DNA from: Pseudeuparius sepicola
Lineage: Eukaryota; Arthropoda; Insecta; Coleoptera; Anthribidae
Assembly: GCA_963920635.1 (NCBI GenBank)
Contig: OY987298.1
Coordinates: forward strand, 34,441,787 to 34,505,786
Direction of reading: 5' to 3'
Length of the DNA: 64,000 nucleotides
Positions 1 through 9,440 of this stretch are shown in pieces. Under the pieces are notes generated by a model. The model saw only the letters and a list, made by a program, of their open reading frames with translations, was not told where the DNA came from and ran no database searches. Position numbers and translations under genes: made by a program. Position 1 is the first letter of the stretch; every line of letters begins with the position of its first letter.

Positions 1-1302
1 ATGCAGCTACCTTCAGCCCGTGATCAAAAACCAGTTTTAGCTTTCAAAAAAAATAAAATGGAATTTATACGGCATGAAAATGTTATCATTTCAGTTTAGA
101 TATCACATTGTAGAACTGCTCAGCGCTCACAAATCTCCCGAATTCCTGATAAATGGAGAAAACAACTTTACAAAATGGACTCGTTACATTTTACGATAAA
201 ACCATTAGATCATCAGCTGTTCCCCGCGGAGCTGACGTCGACGCCAATGGCTGCGCCATGTTTCTGTTATTTCCCTTCGCGCATTTTAAATATTTTGTCT
301 TGAGATCTAAATTAGCGAAAGAAGGGATTTTATCGCAGTCACGTCTGGAGAAGAAGATTTTAATTATCAAAAGGAATTAAGCCAAATTTAAATTCTGAAT
401 TCCGCGTTCTGCGCGAAGCACCTACGCAGACACCATCTGAAATATTGAAATGTAAATGTGAGAGGCACGTGCATGACATCTGACTTTGTAATTTGTTGTA
501 CCTAGTAGGATATTTTAAGAAATTCATCCGATTATATTTCCTTTCAGAAAAAAAATCCTTGGTTTTAATTTTCTTCCTCTGCGGAACGTATTTTCGATTG
601 TTGCGTGGTTTACCATCATAGCGTAAACTTCGTTGTATACAGAATGTTTCTGGTTTTAATCGGAAAAATTTAATACGCGATATATGAACGTGTATGTTTT
701 AAGAGACATATTATCTATAGGGTGTTAAAGTTTATAAAAAAATCTGTTGTTCCTCGTTGTAGGAAATGTGTTGATGTTAGAGGTTATACCAATTGGAGCA
801 ATTATTGTAATTTATTTTAATAAAAAGTAGGTATGTGTTTTCTTTTTTATTATTTAATTTCATTAATAGGAATTTAATTTCTTTCTTCAAGCAAGATAGA
901 AAAGAAATGCAGAAGACAAGAAATTGTATTTTTAATTATTTAATCTTAAATAAAGCGTGCCCAATTTTCTCTTAAATATCTTAATATCCAGTGCCGCCGC
1001 TGGAACAAATAAATTAAATCTAATTTGCATCAAACTAAGCCCCTTACCTATTACTAAATACATATCAAGTTTGATTAAAAACGGCCAAATAGTTTTAGAT
1101 TTTTGAGAAAAAAAAGTGATTTTTTATTATCTTTAATTCCTCCTCCCAGTATCTCGAAAAAGAAGCTTTAAAAGATACAAGTTTACATGAACTCTTTTTA
1201 TTTTTACTAGTTCTATCGCCTGTTAAATTTTTCTGATTAAAAGTTGAGACACTTCTTACGCCTGTATACGCAAGTATTCGAAAACTGAATATCACAAAGA
1301 AC
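1..1302. other. AT-rich stretch, nothing recognised
   Basis: I see no domain, splice pattern or terminal inverted repeat here. The short ORFs (for example 75 aa at 153-380) resemble nothing I know and have no coding-like composition. Confidence 0.4.
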
Positions 1303-2348
1303 CAGAGACTCTTTAAAATAAGGCCAACCAGCATGTCACAGTCTATCACATAGGAAAAGTGAAGCCTTGAGGGGAAGTTTGTTTTCAGTTGGCTTCAAGG
1401 AGACCACAAGGGGGCTGATACAAGGTTATGTTATATGTCAGTACCCAACTGCCATCAGGTTTTAGGTGACATGCGAGTGCCATAGATTCTAAAGGAGGCA
1501 AAAAATTTCCCATCATAATTCACAATTTTTAAGTTTTCTAACTTACAGATACCCAGATGTGTCAATTAAAGGTAATGAGGCTGCCTGTAGTAGTGGTCCC
1601 AATAATTGACAATAATTGCCAGATTTTTCCTGTATCACCTTTAGTAATCCTACAATTCCCATTACGTGGGCATTACGTATAAGTAGGTAGCTCAAAACAA
1701 ATCGCATTTCGAAAATTTTAAATTACTAAGCAGGTAGCTTCAGTCAGGTCTTTTTTTAAAGAGTTTTTATCTACGAGTACAAGTTTATTTTAAGTTTGTG
1801 AGGTACTTTGGGAGAGAAATAAAATTACAAAAATTTTATAATGAACACCGAGAAAAACTACATGATTAGAACTATACTAGACCTAATCTTATTAGTCCAG
1901 CCCGAAATCTGTGAAAGTTCTTTGGGTAGATACATTCAACAAGGGAAAAAAGTTTAAGTATACATATTACAAAGAATGGATTGCGGAACCTGGTAAGAAG
2001 GTGCAATAGCGACAAATTCTTAAATAAGCAAAATCGGCACTACTGACTTACCATACTTATTACTTAAATTCGTGGAAATAATTGCTGGAAATCGATTTCA
2101 ACTATAAAATAAATTTCTTTCAATTGACAGTTGCCACATTCTGTAATTGTATACACAAAATTGTCAAGTCTAATTTTTAGAAATCATGGAAACCAATATT
2201 AATTTTTACTAACAATCAAAGTACCTGTTATATTCATAGATTCTCCAATAAAATGGCATACTTGGCATCACTGAGACCATTAGAATGAGGAAAGAATAGG
2301 CCTCACTTTGCAAAGTATAATGCTGGGTCCCCTTACTTTAAAGAGTAT
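1303..2348. mobile_element. Non-autonomous hAT-like element, copy A (decayed)
   Basis: The left end CAGAGACTCTTTAA at 1303 and the right end at about 2320-2348 (aatgctgggtccccttac then ctttaaagagt) are inverted copies. The interior from 1348 to 2345 is a direct repeat of 48995-49889, where the same element is better preserved with ends CAGGGACTCTTTAA and an 8-bp target duplication. This copy has lost its right tip and shows no clear duplication. It has no coding capacity. The superfamily is inferred from the younger copy. Confidence 0.65.
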
Positions 2349-2407
2349 TTACTTTTGAGTATTACCTATAAGTTGAGCTTCATTTCAATACATTAAATTT
2401 GGCAGAT

Positions 2408-2413
2408 GGCGTG
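2408..2413. repeat. 6-bp target-site duplication, left (ggcgtg)
   Basis: The hexamer ggcgtg directly precedes the left tip agtaggtaacg of the 10.76-kb palindromic element. The same hexamer directly follows its right tip at 13175-13180. Confidence 0.8.
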
Positions 2414-2648
2414 AGTAGGTAACGCGGCACCTTGGGCGCCCTCCCTCCACTTTCCTCCTAGGCCCCGCCCCCGGCCAATCGTAGCTAACCTCTGACGTCA
2501 TGGCGCCAAACCGTGGGAGATAATGGTCCATCATCTCGAGCATCTCATCTCGTGGTCCAGCATCTCATCTCGGGTCCAGCATCTCCAGCATCTCATCTCG
2601 TGCTCTGACGTCACGGCGCGAAATTCAAAATTCTGAAAATAAAAAAAA

Positions 2649-2718
2649 TCCGCCAGGGTTCGAACCTGCGACCATCGGTTTATAAAATCGACGCTCTAAC
2701 CAACTGACCCATCGACGC
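2649..2718 (-). pseudogene. tRNA-like Pol III module, left arm
   Basis: Read on the minus strand it contains a box A-like gggtcagttgg and a box B-like ggttcgaaccc at tRNA spacing, followed by a run of eight T (2641-2648), a Pol III terminator. The acceptor and anticodon stems do not pair properly, so it is not a working tRNA; it resembles a tRNA-derived SINE head. It points outward, toward the nearby end of the element. Confidence 0.6.
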
Positions 2719-4560
2719 ATTTGAAAATAATACTTTAAAATGGTGTAAACTAGATTCTCGGTGACGTCACAGAATTAAGAATAAATACAAGGTGTCTCAT
2801 AAGCAACTGATTAAAATTATATACAGGATGCGTTAAATCAAGGGAAAGTCAAAAGGGCCTTAATAATTTCATTGCGTCACAGATTTTTTCTCGTACAGAG
2901 GTGAACAAAAATATACAAGGTAGGTAAAAACAGTTGATATGTCAAAAAAAATCAAATATAGGGTGAGACAAAAATAAAAAAGGCCTATTAATATCACGTG
3001 ACGTCTCAGACTTAAGAATAAGTTAAATACAGGGTGTCTCAAAATTCACATTTGTACAAGGTAGAACAAAAATATACAATGTGTGACAAAAAAAAACGAC
3101 CTGAATCAGCACGTGGCGTCTCAGACTTAAGAATAAGTTAAATACAGGGTGTCTCAAAATTCACAGTTGTACAGGGTAGAACAAAAACTAAAGATAAAAC
3201 GGCGTTAACCTAAAGTCAAAAGGACCTTAATCGTTGTGTGACAGATTTTTCTCGTACAGTGGTGGACAACAAAAATATAGAAGCTGGCATAAGGAAGCCA
3301 AAAGGACCTTAATAATATCTAGGTACGGGGTGTGACAAAAGCCAAAAAGGTATAATTTCACGTGGCGACGCAGATTTAATATGTGTCTCAAAATTCATGT
3401 ACAGGCTGGGGTAATCTAAAAGGTCCTTAATCGATGCGAGATTTTTCTCAAATAGGTGGACAACAAAAATATATAGGGTGGGCAAAACAGCTGATAAAAG
3501 AATCATGTAGAGGGTGTGACAAATGCCAAAAAGACCTAATTATTACCTAAAATTCATATTTATACAGGATAAGACAAAAATCAAAGCAAAGACGACGTTA
3601 ATCTAAAGCTAAAAGGACCTTAATCATTGCGTTGCAGATTTTTTCAAATAGTACAGGGTCGGACAACAAAAATATTCAAGGTAGCATGAGAAAGCCAAAA
3701 GACCTTATCACCTGGCGTCTTAGAATTAAGAATAAGTAAAATACAGGGTATCTCAAAATTCAGGATAGTGTACTATGGGTATTTGTCCTAATGATAAGAT
3801 TATTTTTTATATATAGATTTGCCCGTGTTAGAATTTTTGAAGATATAAAACATAAATAATATTGTGGTTATAAAAATAATTTTTGTAATTTTAACCACAC
3901 GTTTTTGGGGTTTTCACTGCGTTTTGACGTTTACGTGGTGGCATTTGGCATTCATATAGACGACAAAAACCAATACCAAAACGGTCTTAGGCGTCTCAAG
4001 CAAAAAATATTCTATTGCTATAAGATTCAAAACAATTTTATGTTAAATCTACCAGCGCGAGACAATCTACGTAATAAATCTCCTGATGTCAAAACGGCCT
4101 TCTAAACACAGACGATTTTCAGCTTAATGACCTGAAGGTGAATAAAAAATTCGATGTAGGTACAGAGTGCAACAAAAACCAAAAAGACGTTACTCCACGC
4201 GAAATTCCAAGCTACCAAAAATAACATTTTTCCCAAAACGACATGTAGACTTACTCAAAAAGTATATTTAAAGAGAGGCAAAACTTTTCGCGAAATTAGT
4301 TTGTTATAAAAATTGGAATTATATTATGTGCATAAATGCATCGTAAAATAAGGTCAGCTGCGAAAACGTTGACCCGCCAACACCGGCCACTGGTAATGGT
4401 ATTTGTCATTAATTTTATATACAAGGCAAATATTGCATCGTCAGCGAAATCAAAAATAAAAAACGTAGGTTGCGGGCATCGACACAGGCGGATATCTACG
4501 TCTGGTAAAATATAAATTCCACACTTTTAAAATTAATAATTTCAGAAATAAGTAAAATAC

Positions 4561-4592
4561 GGCACCAGGATTCGAACCTACGACCACTGGAG
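4561..4592 (-). pseudogene. tRNA 3'-half-like fragment, left arm
   Basis: On the minus strand this reads as a T-arm (box B-like ggttcgaatcctgg) and flanking stem without a D-arm. It lies inside the motif array, is mirrored at 10947-10976, and probably derives from a SINE tail or decayed tRNA-like module. Confidence 0.4.
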
Positions 4593-5518
4593 AGACAAAA
4601 ACTAAAAGGGTCTTAATAGTATCAGCACGTGACCTCGTAGAACTAAGAATATAGGGTGTATCAAAATTCATGTACTTACAGGGTGTGACAAAAAAAATCA
4701 AAGCCAAAATGTCCTTAAGAATTTAACCTTGTGACATCGCTGAATTAATGGACCGTCTGTATAAAAATTCATATACCGAGACAAAAACATATATACGAAA
4801 AACAAATGGACTTTAATCGCGGCGTGACATTACAAAATTTTTCTCAGATGACGTAGACACACAGAAATTACATATATACATATGAACTCAAAATATACTT
4901 GCAAAAAAAATAAAAACGGGGCTACTAACGCAAGAACAAAGTATATGCTAAACCCTCAGTCTCAAAACGACCTACAACCTTGACGAAAAAATCGTTGGTA
5001 AAAATATCTCTTTATTAGGTATAAATTAATTTTATATTTATATATTTTTTATAAAGTACCCAACAACAGTTATAATATTATAAAAAATAATATACAGTGT
5101 ACCTCAAAACACTGCGCAAACGGAAAGCCAAAAGGGCCTTAATAATTTCATCGCACCCCAGAATCTTTTTCAGACTGCATAAGTACAGGGTGGACAACAA
5201 AATACACGGGTGTGACAAAACCCAAAAAGACCTAACTTCATCACGTGGCGTATCATAACTAATAAGGGAAATACAGGGTGTCTCAAAGAAAACTGTCAAA
5301 AATGTACATGTGTATGGATAAAAACATAAGAAAATTACATCTCAACACGTGACGTCACTGAATTTTTCAGACTGCATACAGGCCGGCCAAAAATCAATAC
5401 AAGGTATATCAAAAATGTATATACAGTGGGAATAAAAACACATACAAAAATTCTGAACTATGGTATCTGACCAAATAACTGAACTACCAAAGCCAACGCG
5501 AGCAAAAATTACTCATTT

Positions 5519-5570
5519 AGAAAAATAGATCCAAACAAAATTAATTGACGTTCTCTGCTGTATGCTACAA
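5519..5570 (+). pseudogene. Fragment of the 100-aa gene start, left arm (outer copy)
   Basis: The segment from atttagaaaaatagatcc onward resembles the last intron boundary and first ~15 codons of the 100-aa gene (tttcagaaaaatgga). The start codon is changed to ATA and a stop occurs in frame. It shows that the leader/start segment was duplicated inside an arm before decaying. It is mirrored in the right arm. Confidence 0.5.
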
Positions 5571-6058
5571 ACCGGCCGGCACAAACCGTAAAAATTGGGC
5601 AAAATATGCATACTTAATTCGTGGTAAGACAAGACTTTGAATATTTTTTCGTAATAATTACCTACACACGAGCCTGAAATATAATCTATAATCTTCAAAT
5701 AAACACACAAAATATGACATAAAAATAAAACATCACGTGAAGTCGCAGAATTAATGTATTGGTCGTATAAGAATTCAAAATTTCGCTATTTGTTCTAATA
5801 ATACAAGAATTTTTAAACTAAAACGCAGGGATGGATGGCGTACTAAACCCCCTAATATCAAAACGGTCTGTGAGACGGACAAAAAAAAACGAAAACTTGA
5901 TTTTTAAAAATGGCTCTTTTACCGGTGTTGTATCAAGTATAAATTAATTTTAGAACAATTCGTACTCAAAGTACTCAACAATAGAAGCGAATATTTTTCG
6001 TTATACCTCTATACGACAAAAAAAAATTGCATTCTTTCATGTAGTAGGTAACCCTTTG

Positions 6059-6325
6059 TCAACGTTTTCGACTCGATGCAAAATAATGCAGTACGTAACT
6101 GACCTCAATATCAAGTTGAAATTTTTCACCCAACGTTGTCAGATAACACAATGTGCGTGTATTTCTCGTTTTATTAGTAATTTCAAAAAATGAAACAGGA
6201 TTTTGTTTGTAAAACATGGCAACGCTGGCGACATAAAGTTTTAATAAAAAGTTATGTATTTCGTGCGCGGACCACAGATTGTTTGTCGTCCGAAAACAAG
6301 CCTCAACGTAGATACCCACCACCAA
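6059..6325 (-). CDS. Small arm ORF, 88 aa (uncertain)
   Basis: The ORF starts MVVGIYVEACFRTTNN and is present in both arms; the right-arm frame runs on to 103 aa. It lies head-to-head with the spliced leader at 6326 onward. A third, diverged copy at 6985-7155 keeps part of the same frame (FYEITKKPRTTCTLCYP), which hints at past coding. There is no recognisable domain, and it may simply be a chance frame in a repeated promoter segment. Confidence 0.25.
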   Translation of the reverse strand: MVVGIYVEACFRTTNNLWSAHEIHNFLLKLYVASVAMFYKQNPVSFFEITNKTRNTRTLCYLTTLGEKFQLDIEVSYVLHYFASSRKR

Positions 6326-6712
6326 GCGCCCAAGAACAAACCTGAATAAGGAAGAAAACTCTAAGTAAGTACAACATATTGTTACTAAAATCTGTGTGCA
6401 TTATGAAATTCCGAAGAGATGTAAGAAAATTGAATTTTACAAAAATATGAACACGAATTTATTTTTGTTACAGATTACACCTAAGATCATCGCTACTGAC
6501 GGACTCCTGCTGCTGCTGCTACGGTTGTTTTTCGACTCGTCTTGCCACTTGAACGAAACAATTTAAACCGTAAGTAAAAAATACCTATTTTGCTAATGCA
6601 TTATTAAGTATAAATTAATTTCAGAAAAATGGATTGAAACAAAATCAATTCACGCTCTCTGCTACAGTCACAACAGGATGTTAAACTGAACCAGTTGGAT
6701 GAAGGCACACCG
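6326..6712 (+). pseudogene. Left-arm leader with two introns and truncated copy of the 100-aa gene
   Basis: This is the mirror of the leader of the minus-strand gene. Intron 1 runs 6365-6473 (gtaagt...ttgttacag, 109 bp) and intron 2 runs 6570-6624 (gtaagt, branch-like gctaatgc, tttcag, 55 bp). An ATG follows at 6629, but codon 3 is TGA where the intact gene has TTA, and similarity ends after 28 codons at 6712, where a minisatellite begins. As a coding gene it is dead. As a leader it could still be spliced onto the downstream ORF at 7318, whose upstream region ends in an acceptor-like tttgtatcag at 7313. Confidence 0.65.
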
Positions 6713-6730
6713 TGGAACGCCATGAACTAA

Positions 6731-6881
6731 CGTGACGTGCGTGCGTGACGTGCGTGCGTGGCGCGCGTGACGTGCGAGCGTGGCGCGCGTGACGTGCGTG
6801 CGTGGCCAGCGTGACGTGCGTGCGTGGCGCGCGTGACGTGCGTGCGTGGCGCGCGTGACGTGTGTGGCGTGTGGCGTGCGT
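6731..6881. repeat. CpG-rich 20-bp minisatellite (gtgacgtgcgtgcgtggcgc)n
   Basis: About seven imperfect copies of a 20-bp unit, strikingly CpG-rich against AT-rich surroundings, begin about 20 bp after the end of left-arm homology. Minus-strand ORFs across it (rich in HARHARTSR) are translations of the repeat, not genes. Confidence 0.85.
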
Positions 6882-6970
6882 GGCGTTCCATGGTAGTCCA
6901 TGGCGTTCCATGATAGTCCATGGCGTTCCATGGTAGTCCATGGCGTTCCATGTTAGTTCATGGCCTTCCA
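6882..6970. repeat. 20-bp minisatellite (gttccatggtagtccatggc)n
   Basis: Between four and five copies of a second 20-bp unit follow directly. Each unit contains two CCATGG-like palindromic cores. It shares no obvious ancestry with the first array except its period. Confidence 0.85.
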
Positions 6971-6984
6971 CGGCGGTATTCCTT

Positions 6985-7155
6985 CATTCTATGAAATTAC
7001 TAAAAAACCGAGAACTACATGTACATTGTGTTATCCGGCAACGTTGGGGGAGAAATTTCAATTTGAGATCAGTTATAGATAATTTTTTGTTTGTTTGGGT
7101 TGTATTTATTTTGTATCGAAAACGCCGACAAAGGGTTATCTACTACAAGTCCATG
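6985..7155 (+). repeat. Third, diverged copy of an arm segment inside the centre
   Basis: This matches 9264-9437 of the right arm in direct orientation and the left arm in inverted orientation, but is clearly more diverged than the arms are from each other. It ends in the shared sequence gacaaagggtta. It marks an older duplication just upstream of the 169-aa gene. Confidence 0.65.
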
Positions 7156-7317
7156 CCTGTAGACAAGCTCCTCAATTTATGAACGTGTATACAAAAACTG
7201 TCAAGTCAGTATTTATAGAAGTTAGTAGTGGAGGGGATTTTTTAAAAAGTAAAAGAGTGCGCTAGCGACACATGGTATAATTAGTTGGTGTCCTGCGTTT
7301 TTTTTTGTATCAGCAAG

Positions 7318-7827
7318 ATGAATGATAGTGGCTATGGTTCCTGCTCATCCCCTTGTTGCGATTGCAGTGGCGAGGTTGGCCGCATGACTAATATCGGCAA
7401 AGAGTCGGCGATGGCAGAAAGACATCTGGTTCTAAACACGTGTTTCATGTTGGAGACCAGCAACTACTTCATGGTACATTGCGGTCTAAGTCCGGAGAGA
7501 TTCTTCAAACCTACCATAAACATTATTAACCGGTTGGATACTCTTGATCGTAGCTGCATTTCTCTAGACCACATGGAATGGACCGAGTTAGTTTTACGTC
7601 TGAATAAAATCGTTGAAGAATTTTCCAGCAGCCCCGACAATGCTGATTCCCCGACGCCCGTGCAATTTGGAAATATGGAGCTGAACATAGTTATTGGACT
7701 GGACGGGCTTAGAATGGCTGTGCTCTCACGTGGCAACATTCAACAATATGTTGTGGACTCTGAGGTGATGGAATTACTTTATATCGATAAGGTTATTTCA
7801 CAAAAAATAACTTGTTATTACAATTAA
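7318..7827 (+). CDS. 169-aa protein of the palindromic element, possibly PC4-like
   Basis: I do not recognise the family firmly. The ATG at 7318 is preferred over one 33 bp upstream because tttgtatcag|caag just before it looks like a 3' splice site. The protein begins MNDSGYGSCSSPCCDCSG, with a DSGxxS motif and a cysteine cluster. Residues 63-102 (FKPTINII... then ISLDHMEWTELVLRLNKIVE) recall the beta-strand/helix layout of PC4-type ssDNA-binding proteins; that is a weak inference. The ORF lies in the single-copy centre and is convergent with the 100-aa gene. AATAAA at 8398 could end its transcript. The left-arm leader at 6326-6569 could be its 5' exons. Confidence 0.6.
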   Translation: MNDSGYGSCSSPCCDCSGEVGRMTNIGKESAMAERHLVLNTCFMLETSNYFMVHCGLSPERFFKPTINIINRLDTLDRSCISLDHMEWTELVLRLNKIVEEFSSSPDNADSPTPVQFGNMELNIVIGLDGLRMAVLSRGNIQQYVVDSEVMELLYIDKVISQKITCYYN

Positions 7828-7829
7828 AA

Positions 7830-7988
7830 ATGGATGAATTTTATTATAATTTTATGGGTCGCATTAATGATATATCGCTGAAGTGTAATTATATTTTAAG
7901 CCCGATCGATTTAATTTTGGATTTATGTTCACGTTGGAGACATATTGTATTTTTGAACTCCTGCATTTTAATAGAAATAAGCTGCTAG
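7830..7988 (+). CDS. 52-aa ORF directly after the 169-aa gene (uncertain)
   Basis: An ATG two bases after the TAA of the 169-aa ORF opens a 52-codon frame beginning MDEFYYNFMGRIND and ending at a TAG at 7986. It is hydrophobic toward its C terminus (LILDLCSRW, then IVFLNSCILIEI). The tight spacing suggests either a second cistron or a 3' extension lost through a frame change. No relative is recognised. Confidence 0.3.
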   Translation: MDEFYYNFMGRINDISLKCNYILSPIDLILDLCSRWRHIVFLNSCILIEISC

Positions 7989-8397
7989 CTGACCTGTATA
8001 TGAGAAGATATTTTTAAATGAAAAAACAGTGTAAAACGGTTAATTTATCTTTTTTTCTCTACAAGTAAACATTATTTAACTATAATTAGAAAAATAGTGA
8101 CGTGAAAGGTGAAGAGACAGCTGATTAACCTACTAACGATTGGCAATGGTATGCATATGATTTAAAAACCCCTCGAAGAATTCGAAAAAATACAATTTAT
8201 GTCAAATAATGTGTGTTTATCTAAAGTCTAGATTACCTTCCAACACAGGTATTTGTTATTCTCAATTTTCAAAGTCCTATTGTCGGGTATTACTCTTGTG
8301 CACTCTCTAACAAGCTTTGCAGCTGGTATTTTAAGTCACAAAATTTCTTCATAAAGTTAATTCAAAAACTGTGGTTATTTTGAATTATTATTACTCA

Positions 8398-8403
8398 AAT
8401 AAA
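8398..8403 (+). terminator. Poly(A) signal AATAAA for the + gene
   Basis: Canonical AATAAA about 570 bp after the stop codon of the 169-aa ORF. It is the only clear hexamer between the two convergent genes on this strand. Confidence 0.5.
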
Positions 8404-8425
8404 GACACCACTATGTTTTAAAAGG

Positions 8426-8431
8426 TTTATT
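8426..8431 (-). terminator. Poly(A) signal AATAAA for the - gene
   Basis: TTTATT on the + strand reads AATAAA on the minus strand, about 90 bp after the stop of the 100-aa gene. It lies 23 bp from the opposing signal, a typical compact convergent arrangement. Confidence 0.55.
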
Positions 8432-8522
8432 TTCTTATCCAAATCATACAGGTAAAAATATTTTACAATTTTTGCTATTTTTGAAAATAGCTTTTTACTC
8501 GGGAAAATATTTTAATCGAAAA

Positions 8523-8825
8523 CTATTTTTTTATAATTTCAAATTTTGTTGCTGGATGACTCTTCCCCAGATCTTGTTCACCTCTGTAGATTATCGAAAA
8601 TTTCTTTGACTCAAACTCACTCAGATGCGGTCTGAAATCTTCCGTCACTCGATTTGGTAGGAACACCGCACCCTGTTCGAGCTGCAGCAGTACATTTTCT
8701 CCAAATTTTCCTTTGATGATTTTTCCACCCAAGATTTGAAACGGTGTGTCTTCATCCAACTGGTTTAGTTTAACATCCTGTTGTGACTGTAGCAGAGAGC
8801 GTGAATTGATTTTGTTTAAATCCAT
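8523..8825 (-). CDS. 100-aa protein of the palindromic element, OB-like small protein
   Basis: Intact frame starting MDLNKINSRSLLQSQQ, followed by an alternating beta-type region (residues 29-86, with FQILGGKIIKGKFGENVLL, VFLPNRV and FSIIYRGEQDLGK) and ending in lysines. Size and strand pattern suggest a small single-OB nucleic-acid-binding protein; this is inference from layout, not a family match. I recall similar short proteins in insect repetitive DNA but cannot name a family. The start is supported by an intron acceptor five bases upstream (tttcag) and by the duplicated start in the left arm. The first 28 codons lie inside the right arm and the rest in the centre. Confidence 0.7.
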   Translation of the reverse strand: MDLNKINSRSLLQSQQDVKLNQLDEDTPFQILGGKIIKGKFGENVLLQLEQGAVFLPNRVTEDFRPHLSEFESKKFSIIYRGEQDLGKSHPATKFEIIKK

Positions 8826-9128
8826 TTTTCTGAAATTAATTTATACTTAATAATGCATTAGCAAAAGAGGTATTTTTTACTTACGGTTTAAATTGTTTCG
8901 TTCAAGTGGCAAGACGAGTCGAAGAACAACCGTAGCAGCAGCAGCAGGAGTCCGTCAGTAGCGATGATCTTAGGTGTAATCTGTAACAAAAATAAATTCG
9001 TGTTCATATTTTTGTAAAATCCAATTTTCTTACATCTCTTCGAAATTTCATAATGCACACAGATTTTAGTAACAATATGTTGTACTTACTTAGAGTTTTC
9101 TTCCTTATTCAGGTTTGTTCTTGGGCGC
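8826..9128 (-). promoter_or_regulatory. Two-intron 5' leader and promoter region of the 100-aa gene
   Basis: On the minus strand: an exon from about 9128 to 9090, intron 1 at 9089-8981 (109 bp, gtaagt to ttgttacag), a 96-bp exon (8980-8885) containing several CTG/CTA triplets, and intron 2 at 8884-8830 (55 bp, gtaagt to tttcag), then the ATG at 8825. Both introns have canonical ends and match the left-arm copies in length. No TATA box is evident, so the transcription start is a guess. Confidence 0.6.
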
Positions 9129-9440
9129 TTGGTGGTGGGTATCTACGTTGAGGCTTGTTTTCGGACGACAAACAATCTGTGGTCCGCGCACGAAATACAT
9201 AACTTTTTATTAAAACTTTATGTCGCCAGCGTTGCCATGTTTTACAAACAAAATCCTGTTTCATTTTTTGAAATTACTAAAAAAAGGAGAAATACACGCA
9301 CATTGTGTTATCTGACAACGTTGGGTGAAAAATTTCAACTTGATATTGAGGTCAGTTACGTAGACAATTTTTGTTTCCGCTATCTCTGTATTATTTTGCA
9401 TCGAGTCGAAAACGTTGACAAAGGGTTACCTACTACATGA
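9129..9440 (+). CDS. Small arm ORF, 103 aa (uncertain)
   Basis: Right-arm version of the 88-aa ORF at 6059-6325, identical over most of its length and extended at the C terminus. It diverges from the leader of the 100-aa gene, so a bidirectional promoter could lie near 9090-9128. No family is recognised and codon bias gives no strong support. Confidence 0.25.
   Translation: MVVGIYVEACFRTTNNLWSAHEIHNFLLKLYVASVAMFYKQNPVSFFEITKKRRNTRTLCYLTTLGEKFQLDIEVSYVDNFCFRYLCIILHRVENVDKGLPTT

Larger units (their letters stand above)
2790..5710. repeat. Degenerate motif array in the left arm
   Basis: Four short motifs recur at irregular spacing, roughly every 100-250 bp: tacagggtgtctcaaaattc, aaaaggaccttaat, cacgtgacgtc and ggacaacaaaaatata. 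Clear copies of the first lie near 3028, 3144, 3747, 4640 and 5275. The array is mirrored at about 9890-12810. It looks like an old tandem repeat and has no open frames. Repeated binding sites or replication signals are possible but unproven. Confidence 0.65.
2414..6712. repeat. Left arm of the giant inverted repeat (4.3 kb)
   Basis: Reverse complement of 8742-13174 with small indels. In order from the outside it holds a GC-rich terminal segment, a tRNA-like module (2649-2718), a long degenerate motif array (about 2790-5710), an antisense small ORF (6059-6325), a two-intron leader and the first 28 codons of the 100-aa gene, broken by a stop at codon 3. Homology stops at 6712, inside that coding sequence. 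Confidence 0.9.

Noticed and set aside
2649..2718. Functional tRNA gene
   Set aside because: Box A and B are present but the acceptor and anticodon stems do not form; called tRNA-like only.
2790..5710. CRISPR array
   Set aside because: Repeats are degenerate and irregularly spaced, and the sequence is clearly eukaryotic.
6668..6971. Overlapping minus-strand ORFs rich in HARHARTSR and MERHGL repeats
   Set aside because: They are translations of the two 20-bp minisatellites in several frames; no conserved protein.
7464..7739. 91-aa minus-strand ORF
   Set aside because: Shadow of the 169-aa gene on the opposite strand.
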